Source: Paraescarpia echinospica (taxonomy: Eukaryota > Annelida > Polychaeta > Sabellida > Siboglinidae). From it: a stretch of 64,000 nt of DNA. The notes under the pieces were generated by a model. That model had not been told where the DNA came from. It was given only the letters and a program-made list of their open reading frames with translations, and did no database searches. Of the stretch, positions 60,301 through 61,064 are shown in pieces. The translations under genes and the position numbers were made by a program. Position 1 is the first letter of the stretch, and each line of letters opens with the position of its first letter. The stretch spans positions 63,462,076-63,526,075 of the forward strand of contig CM034535.1 in the NCBI GenBank assembly GCA_020002185.1, in the 5' to 3' direction.

Positions 60301-60800
60301 ATTTTTTATTATTGTATAAACCTGCAACTGGAATTTTTTACAACACCCATTTGTATGTACATCAGTTGATTTGTTTATATATGTTGATGTATTTCTTGCA
60401 ATGTTAGCATTGTGGATTCTTTGTTAGGTTTATTATACAAATTGCACATTAGCTGTGATTATATAATACTGTTTATTCTTCATATTTGTTCAAAACAAAC
60501 TCGGTAAACCGCTGCTGGTCTCGGTACAATGATCAACTTTAGAAATAAATGTCAATCTACAGAATATGTTCTGTTGTAAGTGTATCATTATTCATCTAAT
60601 CTATTTCTGTCCTGCAGCCAACTGTGCCAATGGAGAGGGATACAACTTCACAAGTGGCACATGTATGCCGTGTCCTCGGGGTACCTACAGGATACGAGAC
60701 AAGGCAATGACTGTTCCCCTAACACCCCAATGTCACCTTTGCCCAGAGAATAGAACAACAGAAAGGGAAGGGTCACTCAGTTTAGAGCAGTGTACCATAG
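5271..60800 (+). CDS. Modular extracellular protein gene (EGF, pentraxin-like, HYR, ephrin-receptor-like repeats), 25 exons, partial
   Basis: Joining 25 exons by splice sites and phase gives a cysteine-rich extracellular protein: six EGF modules, a pentraxin/LamG-like fold, one HYR, a sushi-like segment, a basic furin-type cluster, a linker, then at least eleven ephrin-receptor-like repeats. Seen directly: every junction but one has compatible phase and a recognisable donor and acceptor, and cysteine patterns continue across junctions. Known: EGF, HYR, pentraxin and ephrin-like repeats co-occur in SVEP1/Polydom and partly in SCUBE, secreted or cell-surface matrix proteins. Inferred: this is an SVEP1-like adhesion or matrix protein with its own module order. 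No signal peptide or membrane segment is visible because the 5' end (before 5271) and the 3' end (after 60800) are missing. The weak point is the 14751 to 15432 junction, where no good donor precedes an in-frame TAA. Long introns are filled with satellites and transposons. Confidence 0.88.
5680..5873 (+). CDS. Exon 2: EGF module 2 and first part of EGF 3
   Basis: Acceptor attttgcag, phase 0, matching the previous exon; donor gtaagt, ending in phase 2. It encodes a complete EGF (NPCYHGGTC ... CHCPVGWEGARC) followed by the first four cysteines of the next EGF (NSCENGAIC ... YFC), which is finished in the next exon. Confidence 0.93.
6179..6309 (+). CDS. Exon 3: end of EGF 3, most of EGF 4
   Basis: Acceptor ccaccag, donor gtatgt; enters in phase 2 and leaves in phase 1. 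It completes EGF 3 with CVGRTFGKNC and carries five of the six cysteines of EGF 4 (TCRDANPC ... CECA). The EGF 4 loop contains MGESSLC rather than the usual GGTC, so this module is atypical. Confidence 0.9.
6480..6562. repeat. CA/CG-rich dinucleotide microsatellite
   Basis: Alternating (CA)n with CG interruptions inside the intron after exon 3. It abuts a second simple repeat of different unit length at 6563. Confidence 0.95.
6563..6775. repeat. 7-bp GTGCTGC microsatellite, about 30 copies
   Basis: Nearly perfect tandem heptamers (gtgctgc with occasional gtgctac and gtgctgt). A 7-bp unit keeps three + frames open as artificial Cys/Val/Leu-rich ORFs, which should not be called genes. It lies in the intron 6310-6887. 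Confidence 0.97.
6888..7004 (+). CDS. Exon 4: end of EGF 4 and most of EGF 5, with GC donor
   Basis: Acceptor atttcag. It adds the last cysteine of EGF 4 and the first five of EGF 5 (CKNGGTC ... CHCAEG). The donor is GC: the exon ends gaag and the intron starts gcaagt. The next exon resumes with gg ttc cag, giving the expected EGF tail GFQGVQC. Using the nearby gt instead would break this motif. Confidence 0.9.
7531..7671 (+). CDS. Exon 5: end of EGF 5 and EGF 6
   Basis: Acceptor tgtgtgcag and donor gtgaga, phase 1 on both sides. It completes EGF 5 (GFQGVQCE) and holds a whole EGF 6: GCSGVTCKNGGTC, then CECP, then GHDC. It is the last EGF before the pentraxin-like domain. Confidence 0.93.
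7672..8487. other. Intron, AT-rich, no recognised feature
   Basis: AT-rich sequence with no ORF resembling a known protein and no clear repeat. It ends in a good acceptor (tgtttcag). Confidence 0.7.
8488..8656 (+). CDS. Exon 6: pentraxin/LamG-like domain, N-terminal part
   Basis: Acceptor tgtttcag (phase 1), donor gtgagt (phase 2). The protein contains FVLKNSAVTIGMWVRLA and GTVFFTLYGL, the beta-strand pattern with a conserved Trp at the start of pentraxin and other concanavalin-A-like jelly-roll domains. The domain continues in the next two exons. Confidence 0.88.
8657..9180. other. Intron, no recognised feature
   Basis: AT-rich, no repeat or ORF of note. The acceptor is the pyrimidine-moderate tttatgtag at its end. 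Confidence 0.65.
9181..9420 (+). CDS. Exon 7: pentraxin/LamG-like domain, middle
   Basis: Phase 2 in and out, donor gtaagt. It encodes alternating hydrophobic strands, including STRWYFLTFTWSAENGKLEV then RRNGIRV. These match the pentraxin motif of a Trp followed by H/F-x-x-F-T-W and a short strand naming the marker NG. Confidence 0.9.
9421..10334. other. Intron with imperfect CA-rich tract
   Basis: No gene seen. Around 10078-10180 there is an imperfect ACAC/ACGC-rich simple repeat; the rest is single-copy AT-rich sequence. It ends in cattgcag. Confidence 0.7.
10335..10591 (+). CDS. Exon 8: pentraxin/LamG-like domain, C-terminal part
   Basis: Acceptor cattgcag, donor gtaaat; phase 2 in, phase 1 out. 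It shows GWIVIGCQYDTDNFAC, then GFDGYISRVEIWNRVLS. The G-x-(I/L)-x-x-V-x-I/L-W-x-R-x-L signature is the classical end of pentraxin/LamG-like folds, where the module packs against its N-terminus. A hydrophilic tail of about 40 residues follows and leads into HYR. Confidence 0.92.
10592..11273. other. Intron, no recognised feature
   Basis: AT-rich single-copy sequence; no conserved ORF or repeat seen. Confidence 0.65.
11274..11408 (+). CDS. Exon 9: HYR domain, first half
   Basis: Acceptor ccttcag, donor gtacgt, phase 1 both sides. It opens with ITCPDTFHV and later LVNWPEP. The C-P-D start and V-x-W-x-E-P core are the signature of hyalin repeat (HYR) modules, an immunoglobulin-like fold found in extracellular matrix and adhesion proteins. 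Confidence 0.93.
11409..11930. other. Intron inside the HYR domain
   Basis: AT-rich, no feature recognised. It splits the HYR module between its two halves. Confidence 0.65.
11931..12026 (+). CDS. Exon 10: HYR domain, second half
   Basis: Acceptor tgttgtcag, donor gtgagt, phase 1 both sides. YVVYDKDGNADACSFDVFV matches the HYR ending (Y-x-A/V-x-D-x-x-G-N-x-x-x-C-x-F-x-V-x-V), with the second conserved cysteine present. Together with exon 9 the module is about 76 residues, close to the family length. Confidence 0.93.
12027..12890. other. Intron with TTAATT-rich stretch
   Basis: Between about 12180 and 12360 the sequence is dominated by taatt/ttaac motifs with low complexity. The remainder is unremarkable. 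It ends in a strong acceptor (tttctgcag). Confidence 0.6.
12891..13130 (+). CDS. Exon 11: sushi-like cysteine-rich segment
   Basis: Acceptor tttctgcag, donor gtgagt, phase 1 both sides, so the exon is a self-contained module. It has cysteines near the start (SDCAIDC), middle (ATIC, TTC) and end (AAYTCGPRGTWNP ... WPKC). The C-x-x-x-G-x-W ... P-x-C ending recalls sushi/CCP modules, which often sit beside HYR. The N-terminal half is not typical, so the assignment is tentative. Confidence 0.8.
13131..13818. other. Intron, no recognised feature
   Basis: Single-copy AT-rich sequence; no conserved ORF or repeat seen. Confidence 0.65.
13819..14095 (+). CDS. Exon 12: domain of unknown type ending in a basic furin-type site
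   Basis: Acceptor atgacag (phase 1), donor gtaagt (phase 2). The exon encodes strands such as QLKLVVTYKKL, three or four cysteines (QPC, GFC, DNC, VKC) and then GKRRRRAAEEG. The K-R-R-R-R cluster fits a furin/proprotein convertase site. This suggests the region between HYR and the ephrin-like array could be cut after synthesis. I do not recognise the fold. Confidence 0.85.
14096..14750. other. Intron, no recognised feature
   Basis: AT-rich, with a short catacatacatacatacata run near 14384-14403. It ends in the acceptor atatttccag. Confidence 0.65.
14751..14865 (+). CDS. Exon 13: linker, end uncertain (in-frame TAA at 14863-14865)
   Basis: The acceptor atatttccag and phase 2 match exon 12. 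The frame reads LHGPNGQTLSPEDVV and on through SGLDFSGNSLGC to TAA. No good donor occurs before the stop at a codon boundary, although the next exon needs phase 0. The best candidate is gtt|gtgaag at 14800, which would drop the last 21 residues. Either this is an alternative terminal exon, the weak donor is used, or the normal donor has been lost. A LINE relic lies 150 bp downstream. Confidence 0.65.
15012..15310 (+). mobile_element. 5'-truncated CR1/L2-like LINE relic (RT C-terminus and 3' end)
   Basis: The + strand frame from about 15062 reads RVKTKAGTRAFSVAAPTVWN then SLPISVKSAENIVTF. This is the well-known C-terminal tail of CR1/L2-type reverse transcriptase ORFs (R-A-F-S-V-A-A/G-P-x-x-W-N-S-L-P). 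It ends near 15310 in a TTATTTATTATTA-like tail. Length is only about 300 bp, so the copy is dead. The same motif occurs in the larger LINE at the right end of the window. Confidence 0.75.
15432..15528 (+). CDS. Exon 14: linker leading into the ephrin-like array
   Basis: Acceptor ctgttacag; only phase 0 is open. It reads NQIPNALPDLATLDV, then LVCKEGQVDISGQC and leaves in phase 1 at gtgagt. The last cysteines pair naturally with the start of the first ephrin-receptor-like exon (next exon begins VDCAEGTYY). Confidence 0.85.
15815..17755. repeat. 85-bp satellite array, about 23 copies
   Basis: The monomer contains attagtcccactaatacggt, cggcagtcagcccagtcttc and gggaggttccactcta. Starts at 15901, 15986 and 16071 show an exact 85-bp period. 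Copies are about 97-99% alike with scattered substitutions (for example cggccac and cacagc variants near 17100). The monomer itself carries a copy of the MITE-end motif ggaggttccactc. Confidence 0.97.
17755..18650. repeat. 26-bp satellite array derived from the 85-bp unit, about 34 copies
   Basis: The unit cccagtcttcagggtgacct plus caacag is tandemly repeated, with 24-bp variants that read gggtgatcaacag. It is an exact contiguous sub-segment of the 85-bp monomer and follows it without a gap, so it arose by internal shortening and re-amplification. It is more diverged than the 85-bp array. Confidence 0.95.
18743..18898 (+). CDS. Exon 15: ephrin-receptor-like repeat 1
   Basis: Acceptor ctgtttgtag, donor gtaaga, 156 bp, phase 1 both sides. 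It reads DCAEGTYY, then CEPCPVGQYQD, CKSC, TGFTTETTGA and a final C. This is the GCC2/GCC3 (ephrin-receptor-like) repeat: C-x-x-C-P-x-G-x-Y-Q followed by C-x-x-C and T-x-x-x-G-A. Confidence 0.95.
19080..20224. mobile_element. Non-autonomous hAT-like element, 1.1 kb
   Basis: The left end is cagggctgcctacc and the right end is its inverse ggtaggcagccct(g). GCTAGTGG flanks both sides as an 8-bp target duplication. CAGGG termini and 8-bp duplications are the hAT signature. The interior is AT-rich and contains no transposase that I can recognise. It lies in the intron after exon 15. Confidence 0.8.
20473..20922. repeat. Direct duplication, about 170 bp, 280 bp apart
   Basis: The block from gcatttattcaaca to ggcctgcccgtatcatta at 20473-20645 recurs at 20753-20922 with a few substitutions and small indels. 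The 107 bp between them are only partly repeated after the second copy. It is probably an old local tandem duplication, or two copies of one short element. Confidence 0.85.
21112..21273 (+). CDS. Exon 16: ephrin-receptor-like repeat 2
   Basis: Acceptor ctctttcag, donor gtgagt, 162 bp, phase 1 both sides. It reads NCSVGDYYNQ, CQPCKKGFYQDE, CKPCP and ends SQC. The satellite begins about 20 bp after this donor, so only the donor consensus and a few bases of native intron remain on this side. Confidence 0.95.
21294..35605. repeat. 69-bp satellite array, about 207 copies (14.3 kb)
   Basis: The monomer runs from atgactagcacttcattaac through atgttttaatgaca to gcagacaactgtgtcctcc and is 69 bp (23 codons). 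Because 69 is a multiple of three and one frame per strand lacks stops, very long ORFs appear on both strands: a Ser/Thr-rich repeat on + (TSLTPSCFNDNVWEQTTVSS core) and a VVCSHTLSLKHDG repeat on -. Breaks are rare: a 1-bp deletion near 21747, TGA at 24076 and 27250, TAA near 34090, TGA near 34297. A 9-bp insertion lies near 27860. The array fills an intron between two good exons (16 and 17), so I treat it as non-coding. Length and open frames are directly seen; absence of translation is inferred. Confidence 0.97.
35606..36223. other. Remainder of the satellite intron
   Basis: Single-copy sequence from the satellite edge to exon 17; no gene or repeat recognised. It ends in the acceptor gtgtcaacag. 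Confidence 0.65.
36224..36385 (+). CDS. Exon 17: ephrin-receptor-like repeat 3
   Basis: Acceptor gtcaacag, donor gtgagt, 162 bp, phase 1 both sides. It reads LCQDGTEAG, CQNCSRGEYRR, CTKCP and ends SDC. The aromatic Y of the G-x-Y motif and all six cysteines are kept. Confidence 0.94.
36386..36838. other. Short intron, no recognised feature
   Basis: AT-rich; no repeat or ORF of note. Confidence 0.65.
36839..36994 (+). CDS. Exon 18: ephrin-receptor-like repeat 4
   Basis: Acceptor tgtatacag, donor gtaagt, 156 bp, phase 1 both sides. It reads DCQPGQKIDGQNC, CPRGQYQPDKW, CISC and ends KSDC. It shares YQPDKW with repeat 10 (exon 24), suggesting a specific duplication relationship. Confidence 0.95.
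37014..37150. repeat. GA-rich polypurine tract
   Basis: About 135 bp of almost pure gggagaga-type purine repeat just downstream of exon 18. Such tracts can form triplex or H-DNA. The opposite strand gives a spurious Pro/Leu/Ser-rich ORF. Confidence 0.93.
37953..38282 (-). mobile_element. 5'-truncated LINE relic (RTE/I-like C-terminus) with 5' inversion
   Basis: On the - strand, 38235-38020 encodes ERKDDEDWVKGC, GRPRKTWQNSV and DARDRVKWKRAF. This is the C-terminal tail of the LINE RT proteins often mis-annotated as craniofacial development protein 2-like. The 3' end is a short tandem tail ((ATTGA)n, reading caattcaattcaatg on + at 37955). At the 5' side, 38200-38235 is perfectly inverted at 38247-38282 (36-bp arms, 11-bp loop). 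Total length about 330 bp. Confidence 0.8.
38283..39010. other. Intron sequence, no recognised feature
   Basis: AT-rich; no conserved ORF or repeat seen before exon 19. Confidence 0.6.
39011..39178 (+). CDS. Exon 19: ephrin-receptor-like repeat 5
   Basis: Acceptor tactgcag, donor gtgagc, 168 bp, phase 1 both sides. It reads SCSPGKEEDP, CHSCPKGSYKVD, CTLC and ends ADNC. A GT-rich microsatellite follows the donor within about 50 bp. Confidence 0.94.
39216..39450. repeat. GT-rich microsatellite with a GTGTG/GTGTGGTGTGG core
   Basis: (TG)n with interruptions, including a central run of about ten GTGTG-type 5-bp units around 39345-39405. It gives spurious Cys/Val ORFs on + and Thr/His ORFs on -. 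Confidence 0.96.
39451..40187. other. Intron, no recognised feature
   Basis: AT-rich single-copy sequence. Two copies of a short cattcgaaactatgactgt-like stretch (near 39595 and 39935) hint at an old duplication. Confidence 0.55.
40188..40349 (+). CDS. Exon 20: ephrin-receptor-like repeat 6
   Basis: Acceptor ttttcatag, donor gttagt, 162 bp, phase 1 both sides. It reads RCKAGEQPN, CDPCPRGTYQPTAGE, CINC and ends AKC. Confidence 0.95.
40480..40705 (+). mobile_element. Possible CR1/L2-like LINE 3' end
   Basis: A 3'-UTR-like stretch ends in ggctccaagcaaataattta followed by ttattattatt, a tail type common for CR1/L2 LINEs of marine invertebrates. No coding part is present, so this rests on the tail only. 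Confidence 0.35.
40706..41436. other. Intron, no recognised feature
   Basis: AT-rich sequence with no repeat or gene recognised; ends in the acceptor tgcattgcag. Confidence 0.6.
41437..41604 (+). CDS. Exon 21: ephrin-receptor-like repeat 7
   Basis: Acceptor ttgcattgcag, donor gtaagt, 168 bp, phase 1 both sides. It reads YCKDGELKDD, CVPCPRGYYKNNTEYE, CNLCP and ends KDNC. It contains an NNT glycosylation sequon. Confidence 0.95.
41605..42466. other. Intron, no recognised feature
   Basis: AT-rich sequence up to the hAT-like element; nothing recognised. Confidence 0.6.
42475..42906. mobile_element. Non-autonomous hAT-like MITE, 432 bp
   Basis: The left end is ctgggccgcattcaaagttcgc-like and the right end, inverted, is cagggctgtgttcagagttc. 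The 8-bp duplication TTAGTTAC flanks it at 42467-42474 and 42907-42914. There is no transposase, and the interior has no ORF of note. It inserted about 50 bp upstream of exon 22 without destroying the acceptor. Confidence 0.85.
42957..43118 (+). CDS. Exon 22: ephrin-receptor-like repeat 8
   Basis: Acceptor ctatttatag, donor gtaagt, 162 bp, phase 1 both sides. It reads NCTAGQHLNN, CETCPKGYYQDKMW, CIQCG and ends KTDC. All six cysteines and the G-Y-Y-Q motif are kept. Confidence 0.95.
43119..43663. other. Intron with GCCCTG-rich segment
   Basis: AT-rich, then 43508-43610 carries several gccctg motifs (cagggcgttacgccctgccc and similar) that look like the edge of an unidentified repeat. No target duplication was found. 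Confidence 0.5.
43664..43806. repeat. Imperfect hairpin, arms about 55 bp
   Basis: The sequence gagtgtcagcaagcgccccg at 43665 pairs with cggagcacttgcagacactc ending near 43800, and gcatcccgatcgcgccac pairs with gtggcgcaatcgggatag. The loop is near 43720-43745. A further gcgcccctatctcgac-type copy follows up to 43900. Confidence 0.8.
43902..44410. repeat. About 205-bp tandem repeat, 2.4 diverged copies
   Basis: Blocks starting cgttaaatt at 43902, 44103 and 44311 each continue to gatctgaggaggcgcc-like sequence. The first two also share actatacatatcaccaagca and tcaaaagttaa. Divergence is roughly 15-20%; the third copy is partial. Confidence 0.8.
44411..45670. other. Intron, AT-rich, with a diverged duplication
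   Basis: 44800-44955 and 45070-45225 look like two diverged copies (both pass through tatatctaaatt/tatatctcaatt, then end gctgaatatt(a/g)cgttttg-like). Nothing coding is recognised. It ends in the strong acceptor gtttttgcag. Confidence 0.5.
45671..45829 (+). CDS. Exon 23: ephrin-receptor-like repeat 9
   Basis: Acceptor gtttttgcag, donor gtatgt, 159 bp, phase 1 both sides. It reads DCAPGREGIGG, CAPCQRGYYKDKKG, CTLC and ends SDC. The usual C-x-x-C-P is C-x-x-C-Q here. A 13.6-kb intron filled with nested transposons follows. Confidence 0.95.
46046..46252. repeat. Three tandem copies of a 69-bp unit
   Basis: The sequence tgtgaataaaacagaccagg starts at 46046, 46115 and 46184, an exact 69-bp period, with a few substitutions. 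Its sequence is unrelated to the large 69-bp satellite as far as I can see. Confidence 0.93.
46253..47324. other. Intron, no recognised feature
   Basis: AT-rich sequence between the small tandem repeat and the TTAA element; nothing recognised. Confidence 0.6.
47329..47777. repeat. Left arm, outer part, with TTAA-containing subterminal repeats
   Basis: It carries about eight copies of catgttaaaagataggg-like motif (some as catgttagaagatagg) spaced 25-35 bp, plus tttttccgttggtgcaagtg and its inverted copy. The matching right segment is about 58885-59351. The motifs may be transposase binding sites; that is inference. Confidence 0.85.
49692..51823 (+). pseudogene. Kolobok-type transposase, decayed
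   Basis: A Ser/Asp-rich linker (49692-49940, LSSSSDDTVCN) is followed by the ERKFAICEKNIILLF segment, a degraded zinc-binding part, SQPKIGNIYESNLLTPSVLF, then SGDARYDNPGHN. After a frameshift come WMEVEGLKRCLDNL and LATDRHPSIRKTL, then VPSIGAIANHLLYC. After another shift come FTVQKAILDC and NTGELESLHALFLKYA. A donor at 51041 (gtaagg) and a last exon from 51665 (LRYQLQFSKSAEYV, KKVMALKDYSF) complete it. The D-G/A-R-x-D-N-P-G-H and T-D-R-H motifs with the C-terminal K-D-Y-S-F block are those I know from Kolobok-like transposases of vertebrates and invertebrates. Stops near 50006 and 50103 and at least two frameshifts make it inactive. An N-terminal THAP domain would be expected upstream; only a doubtful trace is seen near 48200. 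Confidence 0.75.
51824..53039. other. AT-rich interior of the nested element
   Basis: Lies between the transposase remnant and the second gene. No ORF or repeat recognised. Confidence 0.55.
53040..54010 (-). pseudogene. Two-exon gene for a P2X7-ballast-like cysteine-rich domain, decayed
   Basis: On the - strand, 54002-53802 encodes an acidic lead (ESDSDSWSIDDEDV), then AWCLCGHCVPM, SLCCREL and EACITDYE. A frameshift near 53810 continues DDFETVCTNRAVLE, and another continues LYDLRAGSL up to a GTAAGT donor at 53692. A second segment at 53145-53040 gives HFTLWSRERL, KGNRHVIPACTV and, after a shift, YPEANGVYENF. W-C-x-C-G-x-C, C-C-R-E, C-I-T and the later I-P-x-C-x-V are the zinc-binding cysteine pattern of the cytosolic ballast domain of vertebrate P2X7 receptors and its invertebrate stand-alone relatives. 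Nothing resembling the P2X channel itself is present. It converges with the transposase inside the same element, so it is probably the element's second gene. Confidence 0.7.
55131..55560. repeat. 100-bp tandem repeat, about 4 copies, left arm only
   Basis: The motif gtgatttggttagccaacat recurs at 55131, 55231, 55331, 55431 and 55531, an exact 100-bp spacing. Each unit carries caatgacgtca-like sequence. The right arm has only about one unit (58440-58560). Confidence 0.93.
55583..55885 (-). other. 100-codon open frame in the left arm, mirrored in the right arm
   Basis: An open frame of 100 codons (core FATGQSTEVSANVVSQRM and LADKFLFYNFLSFNVGF) whose mirror copy lies at 58105-58407 on +. The two differ at only a few residues with no stop or frameshift. 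I do not recognise a protein family; it may simply reflect recent palindrome homogenisation. Confidence 0.4.
56197..57795. other. Unpaired centre of the palindromic element
   Basis: About 1.6 kb not matched between arms. It holds a small imperfect repeat around gcatgggtagaagttgtgac (56733-56780) and short open frames on both strands (56549-56887 +, 57442-56921 -) with no recognised family. No transposase motif is seen. Confidence 0.6.
57796..59351. repeat. Right arm of the palindromic element (uninterrupted)
   Basis: A full-length inverted counterpart of both left-arm parts. The junction region near 58880-58930 reads straight through the motif that is interrupted in the left arm, so it preserves the pre-insertion state. 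Its outer 450 bp carry about eight ccctatcttttaacatggg-type motifs. Confidence 0.92.
58105..58407 (+). other. 100-codon open frame in the right arm
   Basis: Mirror of the left-arm frame at 55583-55885, same length, with substitutions such as K/Y and S/A at a few positions. Function unknown; see the left-arm entry for the caution about homogenisation. Confidence 0.4.
59477..59638 (+). CDS. Exon 24: ephrin-receptor-like repeat 10
   Basis: Acceptor gtgtatttcag, donor gtgagt, 162 bp, phase 1 both sides. It reads NCTAGEYLNEA, CFKCKQSYYQPDKW, CLQCP and ends SDC. It lies only about 120 bp from the end of the palindromic transposon and is intact. Confidence 0.95.
59639..60617. other. Intron, no recognised feature
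   Basis: AT-rich with a G-rich patch near 59930-60030; no gene or repeat recognised. It ends in tgtcctgcag. Confidence 0.6.
60618..60800 (+). CDS. Exon 25: ephrin-receptor-like repeat 11 (last seen)
   Basis: Acceptor gtcctgcag, donor gtgcgt, 183 bp, phase 1 both sides. It reads NCANGEGYNF, CMPCPRGTYRIRDKAM, CHLCP and ends EQC. It is longer than its sisters because of a Pro/Thr insertion (TVPLTP). The phase-1 end means the gene continues beyond this point, probably beyond the window. Confidence 0.94.
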
Positions 60801-61064
60801 GTGCGTATCACAAACTTCACATTGTCTGCGTTGAGCAACTTTGGTGTTCAGCACTTTACTAAAAAATGAACCCGTTGTGATTACGTTTGCGAGATATTAT
60901 ATCATGCATGAAACTGTAATTCATTTTAAGCAAGTGCTTTCCTATTGGCAGCCTACCTGATAAATCTAGCATGCTGAGTTAACTGCAGGTGTCATCTCTT
61001 TGTCACTATATGGTGATAATGTCACGTCTGCTGTATCATCAAAATAATGTTCATAAGATTAGGG
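60801..61064. other. Intron start, no recognised feature
   Basis: Single-copy sequence between the last exon seen and the 3' end of the LINE. Confidence 0.55.
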
